Source: Candidatus Sericytochromatia bacterium
Lineage (GTDB): Bacteria > Cyanobacteriota > Sericytochromatia > UBA7694 > JACMQJ01
Direction: 5' to 3'
Length of the DNA stretch: 64,000 bases
NCBI GenBank assembly: GCA_026004035.1
Contig: BPII01000007.1
Coordinates: 55,435-119,434 of the forward strand
Below are positions 19,527-29,911 of the stretch, in pieces; position 1 is the first letter of the stretch, and the number at the start of each line of letters is the position of its first letter. The position numbers were made by a program, and so were the translations under genes. The notes under the pieces are model-generated. The model was not told the origin of the DNA, searched no databases, and was given only the letters and a program-made list of their open reading frames with translations.

Positions 19527-20655
19527 TTAGTATATAGAAAAAACAAATCCAGAATATTTGTTCTTGTTTGTTCCAGTAAAATTAAAAATATTTTTGTTTG
19601 ATATATTACTATTTAAATCTGATATGCCATTTTTAAATTGAACTCTATATAATGTTTTTCCAAAATTAATATTGTATTTTGTAGGTAAATTTATAACTAA
19701 ATTACTAAAATTGTTTAACCAATTGAATTGTATTTTTTCATTTGACTTGTTTATAAAGAATTTTTCCTTATTCTCTTTTATTACTAAAACTTCAAAACTA
19801 TTTTCAAAAAAACTTTTATCAATATTTTCACTAAATAAGAAACTAATATTTACATAATTTAGTTTGGAGAATTTTATTTCATTATTAATATTATCTTGTA
19901 TATCCTCAAAGTTTTCTATATCAACACCTCCATAGATTTTTTTATTATTAATAGAAATACTTATTATTTCAGGATCATCTTTTAAAGCATAATCATTTTC
20001 AAAATTTACTTCATAAAAATTGTTACTAGATTTTTTAAAAACTTCTGTTATCTTCCTTGTTGTAAAACCACTCTTTTTTGCTTCTAAAATTAATAATGTA
20101 TCTTCAGGTATATTTTTAAATTCAAAATATCCATCTTTACTAAAGTATGTAAAAAATTTCTTATCATAATTTATTTTTATATCAACATCTTTTACTATAT
20201 TGTTATAAATATCTTTAACGTATCCTTTTATAATTTTTCCTTCGTCTTCCTTTTTTTCATCTTTTTTATTTTCTAAAAATGAGTAATCAGAACTTAAAAT
20301 TGAAGTTTCTTTTTCTGGCAAAACTCTTATTTTCAATTTGGTAAATATATTTTTATCATCTTTAGCATATATTTTTATGCTTGTTTCTCCAACATTCATT
20401 GCTTCTATAAGTCCATTTTCAATTATTTTAACAATTTTTTCATTTTCAGACTCCCATATAACTTCATTATTTTTTCTACCATCTTTCATTATTATATTGG
20501 CTGTTATTTCAGCTTTATTGCCTTTGTTTATTTCTATTATTTCATTTTCAAAAGAATTTTTATTTAAATCAATTATTTCTAATTCTGTATAAGAAATATT
20601 TTCTTTACAAGAAAAATTTAAAAGTAATATTAATAAAAAAATTTTTTTTTTTCAT
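19527..20655 (-). CDS. Lipoprotein with Big2 and carboxypeptidase-regulatory-like domains (frameshift at start)
   Basis: The long frame opens at 20489 but coding clearly continues upstream. Reading A10 instead of A11 just after the ATG at 20655 gives MKKKIFLLILLLNFSC, a textbook lipoprotein leader. A Big2 unit (VIWESENEKIVKIIENGLIE, ~70-110) is followed by a CarboxypepD_reg-like domain (IKGYVKDIYNNIVKDVDIKI ... FKNIPEDTLLILEAKKSGF, ~150-210), then a ~140-residue domain I cannot assign. It converges on the previous gene. Placement of the shift in a homopolymer within the first codons is also what a phase-variable gene would show. Confidence 0.7.
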
Positions 20656-20726
20656 GTTAAAGTAATCATATACAAGAAATTATAATTAAATTATAATGAA
20701 TGTAGTTATAATTTTAAGTATAAAAA

Positions 20727-22562
20727 ATGAAAAAATTACTTATATTTTTGACTTCATTTATATTTTCTTGTCAGTCAAGTAATATCATTGTAAAACCTTA
20801 TAAAGAAGTTAATAATCTAAATAAAGAATATGTTTTGGATTTAGGATATAAAGGACCATCAATAAAAATTAATCTTAATTTTAATAAATCAAATCCATTT
20901 GTAATAAAAAATATTGATGATTCTTTTAATGGTATTAGTAGTGTTTCAAGAATAGAAATAAGACTATCTTCAAGTCAAGGAACATCATTAGCAGATAGAT
21001 TTGGTAATAATTGTCCATGTCCACCAAATACAAGAAATGGTGTTGCTTATATTGATTTGATAAATCCGGCATTAAATAATTCAATAACTGTTAAAGGATT
21101 AAAACCATCAACAGATTATTACATATCAGCAAGAGCATATGCTAGCCTAAGAGTAAATGGTTCTACTCAAGAAATAAATGTAACTTCTTCGGATGGAACT
21201 CCTAGCGATACTTTAGGCGGTGGAACAAGTGGAGCATTTGGTAATTTTGGAATAAATGAAGAATACATATCTGTAGATAATAATGGAGTTTTAACTATTA
21301 ATAATGATGATAATGACAATAATGTTGCTAATGGTTTAAATCCAAATCATGATTGGGATATTTCTATTCAATTAATGAAATCAAAAGGTGCAAGAATAAA
21401 TAATAATGAAATAAATATTCAAGATGGTTCTACTTCTACAACTACTAATTCGAACTTAGTTTATAGCTCATATACAAATAATAAAATTGCTAATAGATAT
21501 ATGCTTTATAATCAAAGGAATCCATCAGTTGCTATAGCTGATAACGGTAGATATATGATTGCATGGGAAGGTCAAGGATCAGGTGATAATGATGGTATCT
21601 TTGCAAGATTATATGATGAAAAACGGAAATAGTTTAGTTGATGAAATATTAGTTTAATCAAACAACAACAGGTAATCAATTAAATCCTAAAGTTGCCACT
21701 GATGGAACAAATTTTCAAATTGTATGGGAAGGTCAAGGATCAGGTGATAATGATGGTATTTTTGGAAGAAAATTTGATAATGATGGATTACCACTAACAA
21801 ATGAATTACTTATAAATACAAATACAATAGGTACTCAAAGTAATCCTGCTCTAGCAAAAAATACAGCTGGTAATACCATAGTTATTTGGCAAAGTTACGA
21901 AAGTGGTAATTATGATATAAAAGGGCAATATTTTAGTTCATCAGGGAAAATAGGATCTGAATTTACAGTTAATAGTTATACAACAGGAGATCAATTAAAA
22001 CCTTCTGTTGTTATTGATAATTCAGGGAATTTCATTATTGCTTGGAATGGAGAAGGAGAAGACGATGATGATAGCATATATATAAGAAAATTTGATAATA
22101 ACCCAAGTCCAACTACTAATGATATAAGAGTAAATGAAAATATATCACTTCCAACAGAAGATGTGTCTATATCAATCGATAAAAATAATAATAATTTTGC
22201 TGTTGCGTTTGTCTCTGATAATAAAGTTAATCTACAAAAATATTATTCAGATATGAAAAAGAAAGGAAATGAAATAATTTTCTCAAGTATTAATAATTCT
22301 TACCAAACAAATTTATCACTAAGTAATCATACAGGTATTCTCACTTGGCTCGATGGAACTTCACCATCACAAGGAGTTATAAATTTTAAAATGTTTAATA
22401 TGATAGATAATAACATTATAAATTATGCAATAGATTACAATAATATGTTGTCACATCCTTTTGTTGTTTTGAATGGTAAAAAAAGGAATAATAACATGGA
22501 CAGATTTAGCTTCTTCTGCATCAAATGGCGACATTTACTTTAAAAATTTATTAATTCCTTAG
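20727..22562 (+). CDS. Lipoprotein with repeated W-x-G/E blades (frameshifted)
   Basis: The leader MKKLLIFLTSFIFSC is a lipoprotein signal. The N-terminal ~190 residues are homologous to the lipoprotein at 28548 (shared GGGT-x-GA-x-G and DISIQL-x-KSK). Then four or more ~50-residue repeats follow: YMIAWEGQGSGDNDGIFARL, QIVWEGQGSGDNDGIFGRKF, IVIWQSYESGNYDIKGQYF, IIAWNGEGEDDDDSIYIRKF. These look like beta-propeller blades. One shift occurs near 21620 (GATGAAAAACGG) and one near 22478-22485 (A7 run); the corrected end is the TAG at 22560-22562, five bases from the convergent alr stop. Corrected length is ~611. Function unknown. Confidence 0.7.
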
Positions 22563-22566
22563 AAAA

Positions 22567-23661
22567 TCATTTTAAAAAATAAACTCTTTTTATTCTATTT
22601 CCAAAATTACACAAAATTTCATATGGTATTTTATTTGACCTTAATGACCATTCTTTAATGGGAATTTCTTTGTTTATTAATATAACTTCAGTTCCTATAG
22701 AAACATTTTTTACATTTGAAATATCTATTGTCATTTGATCCATAGAAATATTACCTATGACAGGACATCTAACACCATTTATTAATACTTCTAAATTATT
22801 TGAAAAAATCCTTGATATGCCATCAGCATATCCTAATGGAATTATTCCTATCTTTGTTTTATTTTTAGTTTTAAACATTAAGTTATATCCTACATAATGA
22901 TTTTCTGGTAATTCTTTAATACTTACTATTTTTGATTTTAATGTCATTACTTGCTTCAAATTATCATCTTCTGGTATTCCTATACCATACATAGCTAATC
23001 CTATTCTAATCATGTCAAATTCTACATTTTTATGATTTAAAATTGCACTACTATTTGCACAATGAAAGATTAAATTATTAAAATGTTTTTGTATTTTACT
23101 TTTTAAATTCTTAAAAATATCTATTTGTTTTAAAGTAAAAGTTTTATCAGAGTTTTCAGCTTCAGCTAAATGAGTAAAAACTCCTAATAAATCCACACAT
23201 TTAGTTCTATTTATTTCATTAATAATATAATCTATTTCATTAGGTAATATTCCAACCCTTCCCATTCCAGTATCAACTTTTAAATGAGTTTTAAGAACTA
23301 TATTATGCTTTTCATAAAATTTTTTATATATTAGAAAATTTTCTAAAGAACCTATTGTTAATATTATATTATTATTATATGCTTGAATAAATGAATCTTC
23401 AAAAGAATTTCCAAGTATTAATATTGCTTTACTTGTTAATTTTCTTACTTCTAAAGCCTCTAATATATTAGCCACACCGTAATAATCAACAATATTATCT
23501 ATATAATTTATAATATCAATTCCATGACCGTAAGCATTAGCTTTTATTACTGCCATAAATAATGTGCTTGCATTTATTTTACTTTTTAGATAGAGAATAT
23601 TATCAATCAAATTATTTATATTTACTACTATATGACTAGTGTATAAATCTATATTATTCAA
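22567..23661 (-). CDS. alr: Alanine racemase
   Basis: PLP enzyme making D-alanine for peptidoglycan. The 364 residues include the PLP-lysine motif AVIKANAYGHG (~37-47) at the N-terminus of the TIM barrel, HLKVDTGMGRVG (~128), and in the C-terminal beta domain GYADGISR and GNISMDQMTID (with the second catalytic region). The conserved catalytic Tyr of the C-terminal domain corresponds to the Y in VGYNLMF. The frame is intact. It overlaps the end of the GAF-DUF4388 gene by eight bases, an unusual partnership that suggests co-transcription. Confidence 0.93.
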   Translation of the reverse strand: MNNIDLYTSHIVVNINNLIDNILYLKSKINASTLFMAVIKANAYGHGIDIINYIDNIVDYYGVANILEALEVRKLTSKAILILGNSFEDSFIQAYNNNIILTIGSLENFLIYKKFYEKHNIVLKTHLKVDTGMGRVGILPNEIDYIINEINRTKCVDLLGVFTHLAEAENSDKTFTLKQIDIFKNLKSKIQKHFNNLIFHCANSSAILNHKNVEFDMIRIGLAMYGIGIPEDDNLKQVMTLKSKIVSIKELPENHYVGYNLMFKTKNKTKIGIIPLGYADGISRIFSNNLEVLINGVRCPVIGNISMDQMTIDISNVKNVSIGTEVILINKEIPIKEWSLRSNKIPYEILCNFGNRIKRVYFLK

Positions 23662-24816
23662 AGCTTATAATACTTCTTTCTTCTAAGTCTTTTATTGATG
23701 TAAGAACAGTGTATCTGTCTAAATCTGAGCTATCAATTATTTGTTTTATATTTTTTGAATTATCTATTAATTTAAATATATTTAAAATATCCTGATTTTC
23801 AATATTATAATTATTTATTATTTTAGGAACAAGATTATAATTATATTTTTCTTTTAAAGCGTTACTTTCATCAAGTCTTCTAAGTCCTTCTATAATAATA
23901 GACATTGACATTTTGTTAATTGTATTTTCATTCGTAGTAATATTATATTCAAAGCTAAAATCACCATCTAACCAACAAATTATTTCATAAAAAGCATTTT
24001 AAACCTTTTAAACTTCTATTTAACAATTCAGCATGTTGAAGTTTTCCATTATTTAAAAATATATATGCTCTACCTTCTGAAGAATTCAAATTTAATCTTC
24101 CTGTTTTATAATCATTGCTTAACATTTGAACTAAATTTTCAACTCTAAAAACACCTAATTTTCCTGAAAAATCACCTTTATTACTTGATAAAGCTCTTAA
24201 CTTTTCTGTTTCTTCTTCAGATTTTTTTAATTGTTCTAATATATAATCGTTTCTTTGCTTTTCGATTTCTAATTGCTCAAGCTTTTGATTTAATAATTGA
24301 TATAATTGGGCATTTTCTATAGCTATTGTTGCAATACCAGCTAAAGATTCAAATATACTTAAATCTTCACTTGTAAATAAACCATCATTTTTTTTATTTA
24401 ATGATTGTAATATACCAATTACTTTTTCATCTCTTTTCAAAGGGACACATATTACAGATTTTGTTATAAAAGAAGATTCTTTATCAACTTTATTATTAAA
24501 TCTAGGATCATTTTGAGCATCAGGTATTATAAGAGGCACACCATACTTTGCAACCCATCCTGAAATACCTACACCAACAGGAACTCTTATAGTTCTAACC
24601 TTATCACTTACACTTCCATGAACAAATTGAAAAAACAAGCTCATTTGTATTTTCATCTAATAAAGCTATTGAACTAGCTTCTGAACGCATGACTGCTGAT
24701 GTTACATTTGTAATTTTGTTTAGTAATTCATTTAAATTTCTCGTAGTATTTATAGTTGTGTTTATTTCTAAAAGTAAATTTAGTCTATTTATCAGTTCTT
24801 GACTATTTTCATTCAT
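23654..24816 (-). CDS. GAF-domain sensor with C-terminal DUF4388 (PatA-like), two frameshifts
   Basis: Assembled across two shifts, the gene gives ~387 residues. A helical N-terminus (ELINRLNLLLEINTTI) leads into a GAF domain (~35-180) with VGVGISGWVAKYG, ICVPLKRDEKVIGILQSLNK and a dimerising coiled coil. A DUF4388 domain follows (FSGKLGVFRVENLVQMLSN ... GKLQHAEL ... AFYEIICWLDGDFSF), then a helical tail. Shift 1: extra T in a T6 run near 24640. Shift 2: extra T near 24004. GAF-DUF4388 proteins are signalling scaffolds common in Cyanobacteria and deltaproteobacterial groups. The output is unknown; no kinase or DNA-binding domain is attached. Confidence 0.75.
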
Positions 24817-25073
24817 AAAGAAATTAAACCTTCTATATTTTTAAGTTTATCATAAATATCTATAATTTCTTGACTTGAATTTGCAATTATTTCAAAACTT
24901 ATACTTGAATATTTACCATTAGAAGATTTCTTTACTTCAAATTCTATATTTATTTTTTTTTTTTTTACTAAATCTACTTTTTCTGATAATACTATAAACT
25001 TAAATGGATACTTTGCAGGCCATATATAATTTTTGTCTAAAATATTTTTAAATTTATCTTTCTTACTAGTCAT
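24813..25073 (-). CDS. DUF493 (YbeD-like) protein
   Basis: 86 residues. The family pattern is visible: YPFKFIVLSE near residue 22, then KKSSNGKYSSISFEI (~48-62), ending SQEIIDIYDKLKNIEG. YbeD-like proteins have an ACT-like fold and an uncharacterised, possibly regulatory role. The stop overlaps the ATG of the GAF gene (ATGA), indicating coupled translation. Confidence 0.75.
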   Translation of the reverse strand: MTSKKDKFKNILDKNYIWPAKYPFKFIVLSEKVDLVKKKKINIEFEVKKSSNGKYSSISFEIIANSSQEIIDIYDKLKNIEGLISL

Positions 25074-25521
25074 TTAATATCTATCTTCTTCATCATAGTC
25101 ATCATCATAATAATCTTCTTCGTCGTAGTCATCATAATAATCTTCATCATCATAGTCATAATCTTCATCATAATTTTCATCAACAGGGTAATCATCTTCA
25201 TTATAATTATCCAATATATCAGAATTATTATTAACATAGTCTTCTATATCATCATTTACCATATTGTAAATTTCAACACCTTCTTTATCTGATATACTTT
25301 GAATTACTTGATAAACTTTATCAGGTAATGATAAAATGTAATTACCTCTTTTACTAAAAACTTTTACTTCATCTAAATCTTCATTATAGTCAGATAATTC
25401 AGGATATTTAAGCAATAAAAAATCAATAATTTGTTCTCTCGGTGAATTATCATTATAATTAGCTATTTTCTTTAAATTTTCTGACAAATCAGCATCAATT
25501 GTTTATAGTATTATTATTCAT
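25074..25521 (-). CDS. Acidic protein with Asp/Glu/Tyr-rich tail (frameshift at start)
   Basis: The open frame would start at TTG 25487, but an ATG at 25521 preceded by GGAGGAGAG gives MNNNTITIDADLSENLKKI if one A is dropped from the AAA near 25503; I take this as the true start (~148 residues). The first ~100 residues are a compact, unrecognised domain (LLLKYPELSDY ... YILSLPDKVYQVIQSI). The last ~45 are almost only D, E and Y. The tail is a codon-level repeat of GAT/GAA/TAT, not a DNA repeat element. An acidic tail may bind basic proteins or Ca2+; this is speculative. Only one base separates it from the DUF493 gene. Confidence 0.6.
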
Positions 25522-25533
25522 AGTCTCTCCTCC

Positions 25534-26085
25534 TTATTTTATAATTTTAGAAATTGATTTGAAAATATCTGTGCCAGATTTAACACACAGTTCTAAAAGT
25601 ATTGATTCATAAGTTGTTATTAAAGATCCTTCATTATTCATTCTATTTATAGCAATCTTTTTATCATTTTCTTTTCTTGAAGAAACACAATCTTCAACAA
25701 TAATAGGATTAAATCCATTCTCTAGTAAATCAATACAAGTTTGTAAAACACATACATGAGTTTCTATACCACAAATTACAATATTTTTTTTATTTAAATC
25801 TTTCAATTTTTGAAAAAAAATATCTTCTTTGCAACAGCTAAAAGCCATTTTTTCAAAAGGTTTATATTCTAAATCTAGCTCTTGTTTTATTTCATCTAAA
25901 GTAAAACCAAGACCTTTTGTATATTGTTCTGTTATTAGTATTGGTAATTTCAAAATCTTTATACCTTTTATAAGTTTAATAACATTTTCTAGTAAAATTT
26001 TATTATTTGATATATGAGGAAATAACTTTTCTTGAATATCTATTATGAGTAAAAGACTATCTTCTGATTTAATTCTCATAATCAA
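25534..26085 (-). CDS. Isochorismatase-family hydrolase
   Basis: 183 residues of the cysteine-hydrolase (isochorismatase-like) fold. The triad is visible: Asp in LLIIDIQEKLF (~16), Lys in the KPFEKMAFSC region (~76-84), and Cys in GIETHVCVLQTCIDL (nucleophile ~113), preceded by the cis-peptide IE. The substrate (nicotinamide, N-carbamoyl compound or isochorismate-like) cannot be decided. A menD gene elsewhere in the window is not evidence of linkage. The gene overlaps the upstream helical gene by 17 bases. Confidence 0.8.
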   Translation of the reverse strand: MIMRIKSEDSLLLIIDIQEKLFPHISNNKILLENVIKLIKGIKILKLPILITEQYTKGLGFTLDEIKQELDLEYKPFEKMAFSCCKEDIFFQKLKDLNKKNIVICGIETHVCVLQTCIDLLENGFNPIIVEDCVSSRKENDKKIAINRMNNEGSLITTYESILLELCVKSGTDIFKSISKIIK

Positions 26086-26537
26086 AATACCTATTTTCTA
26101 ATATATATTGAAAAGTATTAAAGATATCTATAATATCTTTTAAATAATTAATAGTCAATTCTATTTCCTCATCTGATATATTTTCTTTATTCTTTTCTAT
26201 ACTTTCTATTTTACTACCTATTTCTAAAATTTCTTTATAGGAACCTTTATTTTTTGATATTATTTCTAAAGTTTTATATAAGCTTTCTAACTTACTATTG
26301 TTATGATTCATGCTTATAAACTTGTTTATATTAGGATTTATTTTATTATCTATAATATCTTTGACTTTATTTAATAAATCTTTTGTATCTTCTATATTCT
26401 CAACATTATAGTTTTTATTTTCAAAATTAATAATTTTTTCAAATTTATTTTTGACATTAATTTTATTGTTTTTTTATTTTATTTAAATGAATAATATCTT
26501 CCAAATTATATTCTTCATTTTCATTTAATAAACTCAT
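26069..26537 (-). CDS. Helical protein of unknown function coupled to lepA (frameshifted)
   Basis: The frame with the internal ATG gives only 80 residues. An upstream ATG at 26537 overlaps the lepA stop (CAATGA) and reads [20 protein letters not shown]; removing one A from the A7 run near 26471 joins it to the rest, ~155 residues. The protein is charged and almost wholly helical/coiled-coil ([19 protein letters not shown] ... [17 protein letters not shown]). No signal peptide, no recognised family. The stop/start overlap shows it is translated from the lepA transcript. Confidence 0.6.
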
Positions 26538-28345
26538 TGTTCTGTTTCTCCTATTTTTAAAACAGCCATAAATGCTTCTTGTGGTATCTCTACATTTCCT
26601 ATTTGTTTCATTCTTTTTTTACCTTCTTTTTGTTTTTCTAAAAGTTTTCTTTTTCTACTTACATCACCACCATAACATTTTGCTAATACATTTTTTCTCA
26701 TAGCTGAAATATTTTCACTTGCAATAATTTTGCCACCAATAGCTGCTTGAATTCTAACATCAAACATTTGTCTTGGTATTATTTCTTTTAACTTTTCTGT
26801 CATTTGTTTTCCTATTTTATAGGCATTTTGTCTTGGAACTATCATTGATAAGGCATCTATTCTATCACCTGATACTAAAATATCTAATTTCACCAAATCA
26901 GCTTCTTTATTAGATGTTAATTCATAATCTAAAGAAGCATAACCCTTACTTCTTGATTTTAATTGATCAAAAAAATCAGTTATTAATTCACCTAAAGGCA
27001 TCTCATATATTAAATTAACTCTTTTAGTATCTAAATATTGCATATCACAAAATATACCTCTTCTATTTTGTGCTAGTTCCATTATAGTTCCTACATATTC
27101 ATTTGGTAATATAATTGAAACTTTAACATAAGGTTCTTCTATTTTATCAATTTTTACAGGTGGTGGTAATTTCATAGGATTATCTACCTTTATTATACTT
27201 TTATCTGTTAAATACACTGTATAAACTACACTAGGTGGAGTAAGTATTATACTTAAATTATATTCTCTTTCTAATCTTTCTTTTACTATTTCCATATGTA
27301 GTAATCCTAAAAAGCCACATCTAAAGCCAAATCCCAGTGCTCCTGAAGTTTCAGGCTCATAACTTAGTGCAGCATCATTTAATCTTAATTTTTCTAATGC
27401 TTCTTTTAATTCTTCATATTGATCGGTATCTATTGGATAAAGACCACAAAAGACCATAGGTGTAGCTGGTTTATATCCTGGCAAAGGCTCTTCAGCTGGA
27501 TTTTCTTCTAATGTTATAGTATCACCTACTTTTGCAAATTGAATATCTTTTATGGATGCAGTTAAATATCCTGTTTCACCAACACCTAAAGAATCTGTCT
27601 TGACTTGTTTAGGGGTAAGAAAACCTAACTCATCTACTTCATAAATCTTTCCTGTTGACATCATTCTTATTTTATCTTTTAATTTTATTTGACCATCAAA
27701 TATCCTAAATAGTATTACTACACCTCTATAAGAATCATAAAAAGAATCATAAATCAGTGCTCTTAATGGTTTATTTTTATCTCCTTTTGGACTAGGAATT
27801 TTTTTTACTATTGCTTCTAAAATCTCTTCAATCCCTATACCTTCTTTAGCACTAGCTAAAACAGCATCACTAGAGTCTATACCTAAAATATCCTCAATCT
27901 CTTTTTTAACTCTTTCAGGGTCAGCACTAGGTAAATCTATTTTATTTATTACAGGTATTATTTCTAAATAATTATCTATAGCAAGATAAGCATTAGCTAT
28001 TGTTTGTGCTTCTACTCCTTGAGTAGCATCTACAATAAGTAAAGCTCCTTCACATGCAGCTAAACTTCTAGATACTTCATAATTGAAATCTACATGCCCG
28101 GGAGTATCAATTAAATTTAAAACATAATCTAAACCATCTTTAGCTTTATAATTTAATCTTGCAGTTTGTGCTTTTATTGTTATACCCCTTTCTTTCTCTA
28201 TTTCCATAGAATCTAAAACTTGTTCTGTCATTTCTCTTTCAGATAAAGCACCAGTATATTCTATAAGTCTATCAGCTAAAGTAGATTTACCATGATCAAT
28301 ATGTGCGATAATAGAAAAATTTCTTATCCTTTCAGGATTTATCAT
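26534..28345 (-). CDS. lepA: Elongation factor 4 (LepA)
   Basis: Ribosome back-translocating GTPase. The full-length 603 residues are uninterrupted. G1 is [14 protein letters not shown] (~15), G3 DTPGHVDF (~81), G4 NKIDLP (~135). The LepA-specific C-terminal domain ends with [40 protein letters not shown]. The start ATG at 28345 is followed by the typical [23 protein letters not shown] N-terminus. It is the first gene of a minus-strand run extending to alr. Confidence 0.97.
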   Translation of the reverse strand: MINPERIRNFSIIAHIDHGKSTLADRLIEYTGALSEREMTEQVLDSMEIEKERGITIKAQTARLNYKAKDGLDYVLNLIDTPGHVDFNYEVSRSLAACEGALLIVDATQGVEAQTIANAYLAIDNYLEIIPVINKIDLPSADPERVKKEIEDILGIDSSDAVLASAKEGIGIEEILEAIVKKIPSPKGDKNKPLRALIYDSFYDSYRGVVILFRIFDGQIKLKDKIRMMSTGKIYEVDELGFLTPKQVKTDSLGVGETGYLTASIKDIQFAKVGDTITLEENPAEEPLPGYKPATPMVFCGLYPIDTDQYEELKEALEKLRLNDAALSYEPETSGALGFGFRCGFLGLLHMEIVKERLEREYNLSIILTPPSVVYTVYLTDKSIIKVDNPMKLPPPVKIDKIEEPYVKVSIILPNEYVGTIMELAQNRRGIFCDMQYLDTKRVNLIYEMPLGELITDFFDQLKSRSKGYASLDYELTSNKEADLVKLDILVSGDRIDALSMIVPRQNAYKIGKQMTEKLKEIIPRQMFDVRIQAAIGGKIIASENISAMRKNVLAKCYGGDVSRKRKLLEKQKEGKKRMKQIGNVEIPQEAFMAVLKIGETEQ

Positions 28346-28547
28346 ATAAAACCTCTATATATTTTTTAAGCTAAAAGTTAAATAACAAAAAATTATTATA
28401 AATTTTATCAATGTATAAAATTTATATTCTTAATTAAATGTTATGCTGTTTTAAAAATCTAATTTATAGAAAATGTGATTTATGCTATTTCAATTTTTAA
28501 TTAAAAACTATATAATTTTTAATATCTTACTTTAAATGGAGGTCTTA

Positions 28548-29258
28548 ATGTCTAAAAAGTTTTCTTACTCTATTTTATGTTTAGCTGTAATGGGTTGTTC
28601 TACTTCAACAAATATTATACCAACAAAAGATGTAAAAATAGATTCTGTAAAAGTAAATCAAGTAAATGTTATTGATTTAGGTAACAAAAATGGTGCTAGC
28701 GTCAAGGCAAATTTTTCTTTTGCAAAAGATAAAACACATTTTGGTATAAAAGCTGAAACTAATGCTGATTTAGTTGGAACGATAAATTGTGTAAAAGTGT
28801 TTTTGATGGGTGTTACAAATGGAGAACCAAAACCTAATCTTTTAACAAGAACTTTATCTGGAATTTTTAGAGATATAGGTGTAGCAGGTTCCTTATTTAC
28901 ATTAACGTTTAGTGGATTAGCTCCTGGAAAAGATTACTATGTAGCAGCACAGGCATATTCAGGTGGATGTACAGCAGGAGTAAATGAGACTTCTGTTGAT
29001 GGAACCTCTATTAGTACAAACGGTGGTGGGACAGCTGGAGCTCTTGGTATAGTATATCCTCCATCAGAGAACTCTGCAAATGAAGAATTTGTATCAGTAT
29101 CTCCTGCTGGTGTTCCAAATGTTTTAAATGATGTATCTACTCCTGACACATTAGATATATCCATACAACTTAGAAAATCTAAAAATGCAGCTGTAACTGG
29201 TAGTGCTAATGTTGTTAATGGACAACCTCCTGATGCAGAAGATATAACATCTCCATAA
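28548..29258 (+). CDS. Lipoprotein, first of a five-gene lipoprotein run
   Basis: I choose the ATG at 28548 because the upstream in-frame ATG (28536) overlaps the GGAGG ribosome site. Leader MSKKFSYSILCLAVMGC has a clear lipobox. Mature residues 20-170 are an Ig/FN3-like beta region with LAPGKDYYVAAQAYS, an FN3-type motif. The C-terminal part shares GGGT-x-GALG, EEF-V-SVSPAGV and DISIQLRKSK with the protein at 20727, and ends in NGQPPDAEDITSP, similar to the tails of the next two genes. Function unknown; surface or periplasmic. Confidence 0.75.
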   Translation: MSKKFSYSILCLAVMGCSTSTNIIPTKDVKIDSVKVNQVNVIDLGNKNGASVKANFSFAKDKTHFGIKAETNADLVGTINCVKVFLMGVTNGEPKPNLLTRTLSGIFRDIGVAGSLFTLTFSGLAPGKDYYVAAQAYSGGCTAGVNETSVDGTSISTNGGGTAGALGIVYPPSENSANEEFVSVSPAGVPNVLNDVSTPDTLDISIQLRKSKNAAVTGSANVVNGQPPDAEDITSP

Positions 29259-29277
29259 TAAATATTTATAAATAATA

Positions 29278-29901
29278 ATGATAAGAAAGTTTTTTTCTTT
29301 GGGAATTTTGCTATTATCTTTTTCTTGTAGTAGTAACTCTCTAATTACTACTACAAATGATATTTCATACATAAAGCACCAAGTAAAAAATATAAATAAT
29401 TCTACAAAAAAAATTACTCTTAGTATTTATAAAAAAAGTTTTGACACTAAACAATTGTCATATTCTAATGCTATATTGCCTAAGAAATATATTGATATAG
29501 AATACTTAAAAGTTTTTTTAATAAAGGAAAGTGATTATCTCAATCCATTTCAATCAGGAGCAAATATTTTTGGTGATGGTGTTTATAAAATTTTTAATAA
29601 AAGTTTAGATTTTTCAAACTTAATAATAAATAATGTTCCAGCTGGTAATACATACAAAGCGGTAGTTGCAGCTTTTGATATCAATAATTTAAATATTACT
29701 AAAGAAAATAACGATTTAGCTTCTTTAGATAAAAGATGGTTTTTATCTAGTAATACTGTAAGTGTTACAGAAACTAGTATTACCTATTCTTCTGGAATTT
29801 CTTTAATTGTTGATTTATTTTTAGAAGATGGTGAAGGTGCAAAAGTAAATTCTTCTGTTCTTATAAAAAGTGGTGATGTTGATACAGAGGATATAAAATA
29901 A
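29278..29901 (+). CDS. Lipoprotein, second of the run
   Basis: 207 residues with leader MIRKFFSLGILLLSFSC (lipobox SFSC). The mature domain resembles its neighbours: VPAGNTYKAVVAAFDINN is the same FN3-like 'x-GxxY-x-x-x-A-x-A' strand, and the C-terminus SGDVDTEDIK parallels GQPPDAEDI of the previous gene. Spacing is 19 bases upstream and 10 downstream, so these genes form one operon. No catalytic motif is seen. Confidence 0.7.
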   Translation: MIRKFFSLGILLLSFSCSSNSLITTTNDISYIKHQVKNINNSTKKITLSIYKKSFDTKQLSYSNAILPKKYIDIEYLKVFLIKESDYLNPFQSGANIFGDGVYKIFNKSLDFSNLIINNVPAGNTYKAVVAAFDINNLNITKENNDLASLDKRWFLSSNTVSVTETSITYSSGISLIVDLFLEDGEGAKVNSSVLIKSGDVDTEDIK

Positions 29902-29911
29902 GAAGGTTATT

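Noticed and set aside
25080..25200. Short tandem repeats resembling a CRISPR or VNTR
   Set aside because: They are coding repeats of Asp/Glu/Tyr codons within one frame, with no spacers.
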